A DNA stretch of 64,000 nucleotides from an uncultured Clostridia bacterium (GTDB lineage Bacteria; Bacillota; Clostridia; TANB77; CAG-508). A model generated the notes under the pieces. It did no database searches. It was not told the DNA's origin and saw nothing but the letters and a program-made list of their open reading frames with translations. The stretch lies in NCBI GenBank assembly GCA_934120135.1, contig CAKOTK010000005.1, positions 26,210 through 90,209 of the forward strand, read 5' to 3'. Each line of letters opens with the position of its first letter. Position 1 is the first letter of the stretch. Positions 8,681-18,431 of this stretch are shown piece after piece. The position numbers were made by a program, and so were the translations under genes.

Positions 8681-9469
8681 TTATACTGCATGTTTTCCTT
8701 TTGTATTATCATTATTCTTCAAAAATTCTTTTACAAATTTATCATAACTTTTAGCACCTTTTGATCTTGGATCATATATAGATATTGGCATTCCATAGCT
8801 TGGTGCCTCACTTAATTTTACATTTCTAGGAATTACTGTTTTATATACTTTGTTTTCAAAATATTTATTAACTTCTTTTACTACTTGATTTGATAAGTTT
8901 GTTCTAATATCATACATAGTAAGTAGTGCTCCCTCAACTTCCAAGTCTTTATTCAAGTGTCTTTTTACTAAGTTAATAGTATTTATAAGTTGTCCTAATC
9001 CCTCTAGAGCGTAATATTCACATTGTACTGGTATCAATACACTATTTGATGCAGTAAATGAATTTAATGTAATTAATCCTAATGATGGTGGACAGTCAAT
9101 AATAATATAGTCAAACTTATCTTTTATTGATTCTAATTTTTCTTTCATTCTATATTCTCTTGACATCATTGAAACTAGCTCAACCTCTGCTCCTGCAAGG
9201 TTTATATTAGATGGACAAATATATAAGTTTTTAATTTCTGTTTTTTGAATAGTATCTTTACTTTCTACCTCATCACTAATTATCAAATCATAAACAGATA
9301 ATTCTGTATTTTTATCCATTCCAACTCCGCTTGTAGCATTTCCTTGTGGGTCTGCATCTATTAACAAAACTTTTTTGCCTCTTTTAGCAAGTAAAGTGCT
9401 CAAGTTCACTGAGGTTGTAGTCTTTCCTACTCCACCTTTTTGGTTTGCAACTGATATAATTTTTCCCAA
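8681..9469 (-). CDS. parA: ParA/Soj chromosome partitioning ATPase
   Basis: The 262-residue protein starts directly with MGKIISVANQKGGVGKTT, the deviant Walker A of the ParA/MinD family. Switch I is DADPQGN and Walker B is IIIDCPPSLG. The ATP-bound dimer binds DNA and, with ParB, drives origin segregation and regulates DnaA. Length and position are standard for a chromosomal Soj. The AT-rich stretch 9470-9629 upstream holds its promoter. Confidence 0.97.
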   Translation of the reverse strand: MGKIISVANQKGGVGKTTTSVNLSTLLAKRGKKVLLIDADPQGNATSGVGMDKNTELSVYDLIISDEVESKDTIQKTEIKNLYICPSNINLAGAEVELVSMMSREYRMKEKLESIKDKFDYIIIDCPPSLGLITLNSFTASNSVLIPVQCEYYALEGLGQLINTINLVKRHLNKDLEVEGALLTMYDIRTNLSNQVVKEVNKYFENKVYKTVIPRNVKLSEAPSYGMPISIYDPRSKGAKSYDKFVKEFLKNNDNTKGKHAV

Positions 9470-9629
9470 TTTAATTGCCTCCTTTGTTGTTTTATGTAAA
9501 CTATTTTAATATCTAATTATATTAAAAGGGACATATTAATGATATAAAAATATCTTAAATATGTCAATGAATTTTTGAAAAAAATATAATAATTTTTAAA
9601 ATAAATTTTGAAATTATAAATCACAAAAA

Positions 9630-9662
9630 AAGTGACCTCTGCAACTAAAGCACAGGTCACTT
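9630..9662 (-). terminator. Terminator after rsmG
   Basis: On the minus strand the stem AAGTGACCT/AGGTCACTT, extended by TGC/GCA, is followed by TTTTTTT. It closes the transcript that includes rsmG. Confidence 0.85.
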
Positions 9663-9667
9663 GAAAA

Positions 9668-10384
9668 TTATATTATTGGCTCTTTTGCTGGTGTTCCAGC
9701 TTTTCTAGGATATTTACTTAGTGTGTTTTTTACTTTTTTTATTACTACTATTTTTCTTTTAATATCAGTATTTGGTAATGTAATTTCGTCTATTTTTTCA
9801 ATTTCTCCTCCAAGAATTTCAATAGCTTTTTTAGCTTCTTTTAATTCTTCTTCAATTTCAAAAGATTTCATGCAAATACATCTTCCGCTTACTTTTACAA
9901 ATGGTAACATATATTCTAAAAGTACATTTAGTCTTGCTACAGCTCTTGATGTTACAATATCATAAGCTTCTCTCTCTTTGCTCACAAATTCTTCTGCTCT
10001 ACCATGAATTGCTTGTATATTTTTCAATTCTAGCTCATTTATTACTGTTTGTAAGAATATTATTCTTTTATTTAAAGAATCTAATAGTGTGAATTTCTTA
10101 TTTTCTTCTAATATTTTTAAAGGTATTCCAGGAAATCCTGCTCCTGTACCAATATCAAGCACTGTATCTGCTTCTTTTAAATATGAAATAATTGTCAAGC
10201 TATCTATAAAGTGCTTTAATATCACTCCTTCTGGATCTGTAATTGCCGTCAAATTCATTTTTTCATTCCATTCTAATAATAATTCCATATATTTATAAAA
10301 TTGTTCTGCTTGTTTTTGAGATATTTCTATTCCAATGGAATTTGCTTTTTCAATTAGACTATTATTAAATTCTAGTTTATTCAT
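9668..10384 (-). CDS. rsmG: 16S rRNA m7G527 methyltransferase RsmG
   Basis: This is a SAM-dependent methyltransferase of about 238 residues. It shows the RsmG signature LLEWNEKMNLTAI, then LDIGTGAGFPGIPL (SAM motif I), and VTSRAVARLN. It modifies G527 of 16S rRNA, near the streptomycin site. The start is uncertain: MNKLEF is the family-like N-terminus, but a GTG two codons earlier and an ATG four codons earlier sit closer to the GAGAGG site. It lies in the conserved mnmE-mnmG-rsmG-parA-parB block. Confidence 0.95.
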   Translation of the reverse strand: MNKLEFNNSLIEKANSIGIEISQKQAEQFYKYMELLLEWNEKMNLTAITDPEGVILKHFIDSLTIISYLKEADTVLDIGTGAGFPGIPLKILEENKKFTLLDSLNKRIIFLQTVINELELKNIQAIHGRAEEFVSKEREAYDIVTSRAVARLNVLLEYMLPFVKVSGRCICMKSFEIEEELKEAKKAIEILGGEIEKIDEITLPNTDIKRKIVVIKKVKNTLSKYPRKAGTPAKEPII

Positions 10385-10444
10385 ACACACTATCATTCCT
10401 CTCTTTCTTTCATTAAATTGGAAAAGAATTAAATTTTGGCAAGC

Positions 10445-10557
10445 ACTGATACTGTTAAAGCTTTGCTTGTTACAGTATCAGTATGCATAGCTGAAAATTT
10501 TATTTAAAAGGCAAGGGCGCATACATTGTGTATGTAACCGCGTTTTAAATGAAATTT
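10445..10557. repeat. Two adjacent inverted repeats between mnmG and rsmG
   Basis: An 11-bp perfect inverted repeat ACTGATACTGT (10445-10455) / ACAGTATCAGT (10472-10482) is followed by an imperfect one, ATTTTATTTAAAA (about 10496-10508) / TTTTAAATGAAAT (about 10543-10555). The loop between the latter arms is GC-rich. No open frame is present. It could be a structured leader of rsmG, a processing site or a small repeat element. Confidence 0.5.
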
Positions 10558-10576
10558 GACGCAGCAAAAATTGTAA

Positions 10577-12460
10577 TTATTTTTCAATTTTTTTTATCTG
10601 TTCTAAATAAATAAGCAACACCGATATATCTGCTGGTGAAACCCCTGATATTCTAGAGGCTTGCCCTACTGAGTTTGGTTTTATTTTGTTTAATTTTTGT
10701 CTTGCTTCTAATCTAAGCCCCTTAATTGTACTATAATCTATATCTTGTGGCAACAATTTTGCTTCTAGTTTTTTAAATTTTTCAACTTGTGCTTGTTGTA
10801 GTTTTATATAACCTTTATATTTTACTTCTATTTCTACTTCTTGAGTTACTTCTTTTGGTAATTCTTTTCTATTCTCATCAATTTCACCTAAAAGCTCATA
10901 ATTCATTTCTGTTCTTCTTAATAATTCTGCCATTTTTACACCTGTTGTAAGTTCCGAAGAATTATTATTTTTTAACAATTCATTTACCTTCTCTGTTGGC
11001 TTAACCACAGTGTTTTCAAGTCTTTCAATTTCTTCTTCAATTTGTTTTTTCTTAATTAAAAATGCTTGATATCTTTCTTCTGATATTAAACCCACATCAT
11101 GTCCTATTTCTGTTAATCTTAAATCAGTATTGTCTTGTCTTAGTAATAGCCTATATTCTGCTCTAGAAGTCATCATTCTATATGGTTCATTAGTTCCTTT
11201 TGTTACAATATCATCAATTAAAACTCCTATATATGCTTGTGAACGGTCTAGAATGACTGGTTTTCTTCCTTTTACTTTTTGTGCTACATTTATTCCTGCT
11301 ATAATTCCTTGTGATGCAGCTTCTTCATAACCAGAAGTTCCATTTATTTGACCTGCAAAAAACATTCCATCTATTTTTTTATGTTCTAATGATAATTTTA
11401 ATTCAGATGGATCTATACAATCATATTCAATTGCATATGCTGGTCTTGTAAATTCAGCATGTTCTAATCCAGGTATAGTGCGGTACATAGCTATTTGCAC
11501 GTCTTCTGGAAGTGATGAACTCATTCCTTGTATATACATTTCGTCTGTATCTCTTCCTATTGGTTCTACAAATATTTGATGTCTTTCTTTATCCGCAAAT
11601 CTAACTACTTTGTCTTCTATAGATGGACAATATCTTGGCCCTGTACCTGTTATTTCTCCACCATATAAAGGTGAACGGTGCAAGTTTTTCCTTATAATTT
11701 CATGTGTTTCAGGTGTTGTGTATGTCAAATAACATGGTAATTGTTCTTCTTTTTCTACTATTTTATCTTCAAATGAAAATGCTGTAGGATTTTTATCCCC
11801 ATCTTGTCTTTCCATTTTAGAAAAATCAATAGAATTTTTATTTATTCTCGCTGGTGTTCCAGTTTTAAACCTTACAAGGTTTATACCGATTTTTCTTAAC
11901 ATATCAGATAGCCTATTTGCTGGGAACACACCATCTGGACCACTTTCGTAAGATACTTCTCCTATATATATTTTTCCTTTTAAATATGTACCAGTTGCCA
12001 ATATAACATTATCCACCTCATATATTGCACCTATATTTGTTTCTACAGATTTTACTTTTCCGTCTTCCACTCCAATGTCAACTATTTCTGCTTGTTTTAA
12101 ATATAAGTTTGGTTGTTTTTCAAGAGTATGTTTCATTTCCATTTGATATTTTTTTCTATCTGCTTGAGCTCTCAAAGAGTACACTGCTGGTCCTTTTGAG
12201 GTGTTTAACATTCTAAGTTGAGTATATGTTTTATCTATATTTTTACCCATTTCTCCACCTAAGCAGTCTATTTCCATTACTAAATGTCCCTTTGAACTTC
12301 CACCAATGTGTGGATTACATGGCATATTTGCAACAGCTTCCAAACTTATACTAAATAATAAAGTTTTTAGTCCCAATCTTGCTGTTGCTAGAGCTGCCTC
12401 ACATCCAGCATGTCCTGCACCTATTACTGCTACATCATATTTTCCTGCATTATATTTCAT
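10577..12460 (-). CDS. mnmG: tRNA uridine-5-carboxymethylaminomethyl modification enzyme MnmG (GidA)
   Basis: The 627-residue FAD-dependent enzyme has the dinucleotide motif GAGHAGCEAALATARLG near residue 15 and the family blocks MPCNPHIGGSSKGH, LRAQADRKKYQ and RMMTSRAEYRLLLRQDN. The C-terminal MnmE-binding domain has GLRLEARQKLNKIKP and ASRISGVSPADISVL. With MnmE it installs cmnm5U34 on tRNAs. Length is normal. Its partner mnmE, just upstream, is frameshifted, which would leave MnmG without its GTPase unless the shift is bypassed. Confidence 0.97.
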   Translation of the reverse strand: MKYNAGKYDVAVIGAGHAGCEAALATARLGLKTLLFSISLEAVANMPCNPHIGGSSKGHLVMEIDCLGGEMGKNIDKTYTQLRMLNTSKGPAVYSLRAQADRKKYQMEMKHTLEKQPNLYLKQAEIVDIGVEDGKVKSVETNIGAIYEVDNVILATGTYLKGKIYIGEVSYESGPDGVFPANRLSDMLRKIGINLVRFKTGTPARINKNSIDFSKMERQDGDKNPTAFSFEDKIVEKEEQLPCYLTYTTPETHEIIRKNLHRSPLYGGEITGTGPRYCPSIEDKVVRFADKERHQIFVEPIGRDTDEMYIQGMSSSLPEDVQIAMYRTIPGLEHAEFTRPAYAIEYDCIDPSELKLSLEHKKIDGMFFAGQINGTSGYEEAASQGIIAGINVAQKVKGRKPVILDRSQAYIGVLIDDIVTKGTNEPYRMMTSRAEYRLLLRQDNTDLRLTEIGHDVGLISEERYQAFLIKKKQIEEEIERLENTVVKPTEKVNELLKNNNSSELTTGVKMAELLRRTEMNYELLGEIDENRKELPKEVTQEVEIEVKYKGYIKLQQAQVEKFKKLEAKLLPQDIDYSTIKGLRLEARQKLNKIKPNSVGQASRISGVSPADISVLLIYLEQIKKIEK

Positions 12461-12646
12461 TTTTATTTTACCTTCCTTGTTAAATTTATTTTCTATTTTT
12501 GGTCCAGTTTTCTATGAAACAGAAATCACTGTTTGATACAACTTTTTGTATTGTCGTTTTTTGTCGAAAGTGTTTTATTTTGATTTTTCAATACTTTGTC
12601 GAAACTCGCTTAAAAATGTTGTCTTTTTGTTATGGTTTAGTGTTCG

Positions 12647-12706
12647 TGTTTCACGCAAACTTTTCCTCTGAAACTATATATTTCATTATGTTTTGCTTGT
12701 GAAACA
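12647..12706. promoter_or_regulatory. Two degenerate parS-like sites upstream of mnmG
   Basis: 12691-12706 matches 12 of 16 positions of the parS consensus TGTTTCACGTGAAACA, with an intact right half. 12647-12662 matches 11 of 16, with an intact nine-base left half TGTTTCACG. They lie in a 306-nt gap without genes (12461-12766) that is otherwise AT-rich with repeated TTGTCGAAA words. The match to parS is partial, so ParB binding is only a suggestion. Confidence 0.3.
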
Positions 12707-12766
12707 TATAGGTTAATATATTACTTTTATAGTAATTTAATGTTTAAAAATTAAAACTATATATAC

Positions 12767-14147
12767 TTACTTTCCTAAACAAAATTTAGAAAATATATTA
12801 TTTATTATATCTTCAGACACATTTTCTCCAGTTATTTCACTCAAATCTTCTAGTGCTTCTTTTAGTGAAACTGCCACTACATCAATAGGCATTTCTATTT
12901 CAATTCCCTGTTTAGCCTGTTCCAAAGCATCTATAGACTTTCTTATTTGATTTTTATGTCTTATATTTGTTATTACTTCCCCATCATTTATTTCAATTTC
13001 ATTTAGTTTAAACATTTTCAAGATTTGCTCATATAAATCTTCTAATCCTTCTTTAGTTTTAGCAGATATTTTTATAACTGGTTTATTAACATTTTTAATG
13101 TTAATGTCATTTTCTAGTCCATTATCTTTTTCGTCAATCTTATTTAATAGTATAATTGAGTTCTTATTTTTAAGAATTTCCAGTATTCGCAAATCCTCGA
13201 CTTCTAAGCCGTTTTGTGTTGTCAAATATACCTATTATTAGGTCAGCTTCGTTTGACAGCTCTAAAGCCTTTTTAACGCCAATTTTTTCAATCTCGTCTT
13301 GTGTATTTCTTATTCCTGCTGTATCTATCAATTTTAGAGGTATTCCTTGAATTTGTACCATCTCTTCAATAGTATCTCTAGTTGTTCCCTCTATTTGACT
13401 TACTATTGCTCTTTCTTCATTTAGAATAGCATTTAATAATGATGATTTTCCTGCATTTGGTTTTCCTAATATAACTGTTTTTATTCCCTCTTTTAATACT
13501 TTTCCACTATCAAAACTTTTTTCTAATTTAAATAACTTCTCTTCAATAGCATTTATTTGTTCAATTAGTTTTTTATTAACTATTTCTGGCACTTCATCAT
13601 ATTCCGGATAATCAATAGATGCCTCTATATCAGCCATTATACTTAATAAATTCTGGCGTATATCTTGAATTTTTTTAGATAAACTTCCCTCTAATTGTTT
13701 AAATGATGCTTTTGCTTCTTGAGAAGTTTTAGCATTTATTAAATCAATAATTCCTTCAGCTTGTGATAAATCTATTCTACCATTCAAAAAAGCTCTTTTA
13801 GTAAACTCGCCTGGCTCAGCCATTTCAGCTCCAGCTAATAAACATTGTTCTAAGATTTTTTGTTCAATTACCACTCCCCCATGTGAATTTATTTCACACA
13901 TATTTTCAGTAGTATAGCTTTTAGGTGATTTAAAAAATGATACTAAAACCTCATCTATTTTTTGCTTTGTTTTAAAATCTATAATATATCCATATTTTAT
14001 GGTATATCCAGATATTTCTTCTATATCTTGCTTTTGTTTTGACACAAAAATTTTATCTAATATTTCAAAACATTCTTTACCGCTCATTCTAATAATTCCA
14101 ATTCCTCCATTAGCCGGAGCTGTTGAAATTGCAGCAATTGTACCCAT
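12767..14147 (-). pseudogene. mnmE: mnmE (trmE), tRNA modification GTPase, split by a +1 frameshift
   Basis: Two frames together give a full MnmE. Codons from 14147 encode the N-terminal folate domain and the G domain with G1 GKPNAGKSS, RDT and DTAG, up to GIFDNTK. Near 13211 the frame must move forward by one base; the second frame then supplies GLEVEDLRIL, the G4 motif NKID and the C-terminal FCLGK essential for catalysis. In the first frame the shift point is ACA AAA CGG, after which 11 foreign residues precede a stop. Either the gene is inactive, the assembly has an extra base (an A in a four-A run is one possibility), or translation shifts frame. All other residues look intact, which argues against old decay. 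Confidence 0.85.
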
Positions 14148-14235
14148 CTCTTACCTCCTTGTTATTAAAAATTAAAAAGTCAAAGTTAGAATTAGTTAAT
14201 AAAACTAAAATCCGAACTTTGACTTCCGATTTTTC

Positions 14236-14952
14236 TTATTTTTTTGCTATAATAACTTTTCTGTATGGTTCCTCACCAACACTATAAGTTCTTACTCTTT
14301 TACTATCTTGTAATCTATTATGAATAATCTTTCTTTCATAAGCAGACATTGGCTCTAAAGTAACTTGTTTGCCTGTATTTATAACTGTTCTTGTTAATTT
14401 GTCAGCAAGTTCTTCTAATGCTTTTTGTCTTTTAGCTCTATATCCTTCAATATCTAATACAAGATGAACTCTACTTTCTATTTGTTTATTAGCGATTGCA
14501 GTTAAAATTGCTTGCATAGAGTTTAATGTTTCACCTCTATAGCCAATTAGTTTTCCTGCGTCTTCCCCATTTAATGCAACATATATATATTCATCATCAG
14601 AAGAAACTTTATATTCCATATTGTTCACTTTAGAAACAAAAACTTTTAAAAAGGCTTCTAAGTTCAATTTTGCCTTTTCTAACTCTTCTGGTTTTAAAGG
14701 TGCCTTTTTTTCTTTTTCAATATGTTTTACTTCTTCTCTAGGTTTGTACTCAGCTTTCTTTTCTGTTACTCCCTCTTTCAAAGTCATTTCAACTTTTACT
14801 ACTCTAGGAGCTAATATGCTAAAAAAGCTTCTCTTTTCTTCATTTTCTAATATTTTTATATCAACTTTATCTTTAGAAACTTTTAATTCTTTTAACCCTT
14901 TTTCAATAGCTTCTGTTGAAGTTTTTCCTTCTACAATAATACTTTTAGCCAT
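14236..14952 (-). CDS. jag: Jag/KhpB RNA-binding protein
   Basis: The start MAKSIIVEGKT is chosen from AGGAGG 8 nt upstream. The protein (238 residues) has the N-terminal Jag domain (about 1-50), a Lys/Glu-rich linker, a KH domain (about 80-155, with GKLIGYRGETLNSMQ) and a C-terminal R3H domain (about 165-238, with SAYERKIIHNRL). KhpB-type proteins bind RNA with KhpA and influence cell division and elongation. The start overlaps the yidC stop by 8 nt, so the two are translationally coupled. Confidence 0.95.
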   Translation of the reverse strand: MAKSIIVEGKTSTEAIEKGLKELKVSKDKVDIKILENEEKRSFFSILAPRVVKVEMTLKEGVTEKKAEYKPREEVKHIEKEKKAPLKPEELEKAKLNLEAFLKVFVSKVNNMEYKVSSDDEYIYVALNGEDAGKLIGYRGETLNSMQAILTAIANKQIESRVHLVLDIEGYRAKRQKALEELADKLTRTVINTGKQVTLEPMSAYERKIIHNRLQDSKRVRTYSVGEEPYRKVIIAKK

Positions 14953-15886
14953 TAGAAGATTCCTCCTTATTGTCATCTTTTTCCATAACTTTATTTATAA
15001 TAAGTCTTTCAATAATCATTAAAATATTACTTGCTAACCAATACAAAGCCAATCCTAATGGAGCAATAATTGCAATCATAACAGACATTACTGGTATCAT
15101 ATACATCATACTATTACTCATTTGTTGCATTTGTTCTGTTGGATCAACTTCTTTGTTATCCTCCTCGCCAGAAACAACAATATCTTGTTTTTGTTTCTTT
15201 TTTTGAGTTACTGTTGTTAGTTTTGTTGATATAATTGAAGTTATAACATAAAGAACTGGAATAACATAAACTCTCCAATCATTTAAGTTTTGTGTTGGAA
15301 CTTTGCTTAAATCAATTCCTAAAAATTCCATATTCAATCTTAATTGATTGTATTCTTGTTGTTTTTTTACTAGTTCTTCCCTATTCTCTACATTTTCTTG
15401 CTCTAATTGTTTAGATATTTCTTGATATTTTGTTTCTGCATAATCAATTGTAGCTATTTGCACATAACTATTATTTGAATTATATCCACTTTCTTTCATT
15501 TCAGTTGTATATGCATCAATTAGATTATTATCTATTTTTTTCATATATGTAAGTGGCTGACTAACTAGCCAAAATACAGATAAAATGATTACCAATTGTA
15601 AAATAGATGTCAAACATCCACTAAAAGGACTCATTTTTTCTCTTTTATATAATTCTATTGTTTCTTGATTTAATTTTTCTGGATTATTTTTATATTTTTT
15701 CTGAATTTCTGACATCTCAGCTTGAAGTGCAGCTGATTTTTTCATTGACTTTTGTTGTTTAATTGTAATTGGTATTAAAATAACTCTTAAAATTACTGAA
15801 AATATTAAAATTGCTACACCATAGTTGCTAAAAACCTCATATAACCAATTAAGCAAATAGCCAAATATTCCTGATATAAAACCCAT
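14945..15886 (-). CDS. yidC: YidC/Oxa1-family membrane protein insertase
   Basis: The 313-residue protein has an N-terminal membrane helix, the conserved ILRVILIPITIKQQKSMKK segment with the hydrophilic-groove Arg, a cytoplasmic coiled region (EMSEIQKKYKNNPEKL) and further membrane helices. The C-terminal block GLALYWLASNILMIIERLII is typical of the core. It inserts membrane proteins alone or with SecYEG. No lipobox Cys is seen at the N-terminus, unlike Bacillus SpoIIIJ. An unusually long extracellular loop (about 110-200) is rich in Gln and Glu. Confidence 0.95.
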   Translation of the reverse strand: MGFISGIFGYLLNWLYEVFSNYGVAILIFSVILRVILIPITIKQQKSMKKSAALQAEMSEIQKKYKNNPEKLNQETIELYKREKMSPFSGCLTSILQLVIILSVFWLVSQPLTYMKKIDNNLIDAYTTEMKESGYNSNNSYVQIATIDYAETKYQEISKQLEQENVENREELVKKQQEYNQLRLNMEFLGIDLSKVPTQNLNDWRVYVIPVLYVITSIISTKLTTVTQKKKQKQDIVVSGEEDNKEVDPTEQMQQMSNSMMYMIPVMSVMIAIIAPLGLALYWLASNILMIIERLIINKVMEKDDNKEESSNG

Positions 15887-15896
15887 GAAATTCCTC

Positions 15897-16115
15897 CTAA
15901 TTTAAAGGGTCATATCCCCCTTTTGCAAAAGGATGACACTTTAATAATCTTTTTATTCCCAAATATATTCCTTTAATACAGCCATATTTTTTTATTGCCT
16001 GTATCATATATTCTGAGCAACTCGGATAAAATTTGCAATGTATTCCAAAAGCTCCAATAATTGGTGAAATTATTTTTTTATATCCTTTTAGTAGAAAAAT
16101 AAAAATACTTTTCAC
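15897..16115 (-). CDS. yidD: YidD membrane protein insertion efficiency factor
   Basis: The 72-residue protein has the family signature FYPSCSEYMIQAIKKYG and the C-terminal CHPFAKGGYDP. It is a small amphipathic membrane-associated protein assisting YidC. It starts with GTG directly after the rnpA stop codon (TAA-GTG), so its translation is probably coupled to rnpA. Confidence 0.95.
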   Translation of the reverse strand: MKSIFIFLLKGYKKIISPIIGAFGIHCKFYPSCSEYMIQAIKKYGCIKGIYLGIKRLLKCHPFAKGGYDPLN

Positions 16116-16454
16116 TTATAAAAGCCCTGCCTTTGTAAATGATTTTTCCATATCACTTTTTATAATATGAAAATTTACTTGTTCTACTGGTACTTTTTTA
16201 TTCCACAAAAAAACAATATTATAACCTTGTTTTAGTTGATCTTGAATTAGCCTATAGTTTTCTCTAATTTTTCTTTTAATGTGATTTCTTTTTACTGCAT
16301 TACATGTCTTTTTAGAAACTGCTATTCCAAATCTATTAGTTGATTGCTTATTTTCTGCTATATATATTGTTATTTGTTTGCCAATATAAAATTTACCTTT
16401 ATTTAGAACATTTTGAAATTCATAATTTTTCTTCAAGGTTTTCATTTTTTTCAT
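16116..16454 (-). CDS. rnpA: Ribonuclease P protein component
   Basis: A basic protein of about 112 residues contains the RNase P protein signature KRNHIKRKIRENYR and the N-terminal patch YEFQNVLNKGK. It binds the RNase P RNA and helps to cleave tRNA 5' leaders. The ATG at 16454 is taken as start; a GTG three codons earlier is possible and neither has a strong ribosome site. It follows rpmH after a hairpin, as in most Firmicutes. Confidence 0.95.
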   Translation of the reverse strand: MKKMKTLKKNYEFQNVLNKGKFYIGKQITIYIAENKQSTNRFGIAVSKKTCNAVKRNHIKRKIRENYRLIQDQLKQGYNIVFLWNKKVPVEQVNFHIIKSDMEKSFTKAGLL

Positions 16455-16485
16455 CAAAATCACTCAATCTCATAAAACTTAAAAA

Positions 16486-16508
16486 GGTCACCGCTTATTA
16501 CGTGACCA
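16486..16508 (-). terminator. Hairpin terminator/attenuator between rpmH and rnpA
   Basis: On the minus strand GGTCAC...GTGACC followed by TTTTT lies directly after the rpmH stop. It would end much of the highly expressed rpmH transcript and let a fraction read into rnpA. Confidence 0.8.
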
Positions 16509-16514
16509 TTTTTA

Positions 16515-16649
16515 TTACGCACTTAATTTTTTTCTTCCTTTTGCACGTCTAGCTTTTAATACATTTCTTCCAGATTTTGTTTTCATTCTTTTCATAAAAC
16601 CATGTTCTTTTTGTTCTTGTCTTTTTTTAGGTTGATATGTTCTTTTCAT
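16515..16649 (-). CDS. rpmH: Ribosomal protein bL34
   Basis: The 44-residue protein MKRTYQPKKRQEQKEHGFMK... ending RAKGRKKLSA is a textbook bL34: very basic, with the MKRTYQP start. The ATG is preceded by AGGAGGTGC. It lies immediately left of the origin, upstream of rnpA. Confidence 0.97.
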   Translation of the reverse strand: MKRTYQPKKRQEQKEHGFMKRMKTKSGRNVLKARRAKGRKKLSA

Positions 16650-16717
16650 TTTAGCACCTCCTATGTTTTTTCTTATTTAAACCACGAATGGATTATTTAT
16701 TAAATATAAGCTTTATT

Positions 16718-16747
16718 ATTATACACCTTACCAGCTTATTATGTCAA
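16718..16747 (-). promoter_or_regulatory. rpmH promoter
   Basis: The minus strand has TTGACA (16747-16742), an 18-nt spacer and TATAAT (16723-16718), both boxes perfect, about 70 nt upstream of rpmH. Confidence 0.75.
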
Positions 16748-16785
16748 TACACATAAACAATTTTTACATTTTATTTTTTATTCTA

Positions 16786-16815
16786 TTGACTATTTAATTG
16801 TATTTTTGATATGAT
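16786..16815 (+). promoter_or_regulatory. dnaA promoter
   Basis: TTGACT (16786-16791), an 18-nt spacer and TATGAT (16810-16815) precede a leader of about 185 nt that contains the DnaA boxes. Autoregulation by DnaA is therefore likely. Confidence 0.6.
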
Positions 16816-16919
16816 ATACTAACATAGGGAAATAAGGTTTTTACGAATTTTGAAAACACATAATTATTATGTTAATAATTTTAAATTTTTGTTTATTTAT
16901 TAGTATTTATGGAGTTTAC

Positions 16920-16951
16920 TTTTCCACAGTTGTGGATAACTTTGTGGAAAA
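16920..16951. other. oriC left part: DnaA-box cluster upstream of dnaA
   Basis: Three DnaA boxes stand in 32 bp: TTTTCCACA (16920-16928), TGTGGATAA (16931-16939, a perfect reverse box) and TGTGGAAAA (16943-16951). Gene strand bias switches here, minus to the left and plus to the right. Confidence 0.9.
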
Positions 16952-17004
16952 CTTTACGTAATAATTTTATGTTTTATTAATATACTGAAGGGATTGAAGG
17001 AGTA

Positions 17005-18327
17005 ATGCAAAAGGCAGAAATCAATGAACTAAACACAAAAGCAAAAGAACTACTAAAAACTGAAGTAACTGGAATTTCATATAGTACATGGATTAGTAAT
17101 ATTGAAATTTTTTCAGTTGATGACACTACAATTACTATAATGGCACAAAATATTGTACATAAAGATATGTTAGAATCTAGATATTTATCTTTATTAAAAA
17201 ACACATTTAGTTTTATCACTCATAAAAATTATGATGTAAAAATAATTTGTGAAGAGGATATGCCAAAAGATGAAGCTCCTGTGATTCCAACAAATACACC
17301 AAACAGTTCTAATTTAAATCCAAAATATACATTTAACAGTTTTGTTGTTGGTAATAATAATTCTTTCGCACATGCTGCTGCATTAGCTGTTGCTGAAGCA
17401 CCTGCTACAGCATACAATCCTTTGTTTTTATATGGGGGAGTAGGGCTTGGCAAAACTCACTTAATGCATGCTATTGGAAATGAAATATTAAAAAACAACA
17501 AAAATGCAAGTGTTTTATACGTTAGTTCAGAAAAATTTACAAATCAATTTATAAATGCTATTAAAGATAATAAAAACGAAATGTTTCGTAATAAATATCG
17601 TAATATAGATGTTCTACTTATAGATGATATTCAATTTATTGCCGGAAAAGAAAGAATTCAAGAGGAGTTTTTCCACACATTTAATACTTTACATGATGAT
17701 GGAAAACAAATTATCATTTCTAGTGATAGACCACCAAAAGATATTCAACCTTTAGAAGATCGCTTAAGAACACGTTTCGAATGGGGACTTATTGCAGATA
17801 TTTCTAATCCAGATTATGAAACACGTATGGCAATATTAAAAAAGAAGGCTCAATTAGATAATATTATTATTGATGATGATGTTTTAGTAAATATAGCTAC
17901 ACATATAGATACAAATATTAGGGAGTTGGAGGGAGCATTAAATAAATTAATTGCTTATTCAACCTTATCAAATAGTCCAATTACAATAGAACTTTCTAAT
18001 AAAGCTATATCTGATGTAGTTTCACATCATAATAAAGTACTTTCTATTGAATACATTCAAGAAGTTTGTGCTAAATATTTTAATGTTACAGTAGAAGACT
18101 TAAAAGGTTCAAGAAGGTCTGCTGATATTGCATTTGCAAGACAAGTCGCTATGTATTTTTGTAGAGATGTCGCAAACCTTTCTACACCAAAAATAGGACT
18201 GGCTTTTGGAAAAAGAGACCATTCAACTGTAATGCATGGATGTAATAAAATAGCAAATGAAATTAAAGAAAATACAAATACAAAACTAATTGTGGAAACT
18301 GTGAAAAACTCTTTATTTGCTGATTAA
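17005..18327 (+). CDS. dnaA: Chromosomal replication initiator DnaA
   Basis: The 440-residue protein has the N-terminal helicase/DnaB-interaction domain (about 1-85), a short linker, and the AAA+ domain with Walker A GGVGLGKTHL (about 149-158) and Walker B LLIDDIQF. The DNA-binding domain IV carries the box-recognition signature FGKRDHSTVMHGCNKI. It binds the boxes on either side of its own gene and opens the origin. The start is supported by GAAGGAG 6 nt upstream. Confidence 0.98.
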   Translation: MQKAEINELNTKAKELLKTEVTGISYSTWISNIEIFSVDDTTITIMAQNIVHKDMLESRYLSLLKNTFSFITHKNYDVKIICEEDMPKDEAPVIPTNTPNSSNLNPKYTFNSFVVGNNNSFAHAAALAVAEAPATAYNPLFLYGGVGLGKTHLMHAIGNEILKNNKNASVLYVSSEKFTNQFINAIKDNKNEMFRNKYRNIDVLLIDDIQFIAGKERIQEEFFHTFNTLHDDGKQIIISSDRPPKDIQPLEDRLRTRFEWGLIADISNPDYETRMAILKKKAQLDNIIIDDDVLVNIATHIDTNIRELEGALNKLIAYSTLSNSPITIELSNKAISDVVSHHNKVLSIEYIQEVCAKYFNVTVEDLKGSRRSADIAFARQVAMYFCRDVANLSTPKIGLAFGKRDHSTVMHGCNKIANEIKENTNTKLIVETVKNSLFAD

Positions 18328-18431
18328 GTCTTTTATATGAATAAAAAGAAAAGTTTTTTAAAATTTATGTTTTGAAAAATGTTCGTTTGGAAAATGTATT
18401 TACATTTCTTCTTACGGAATTCATACATTAG

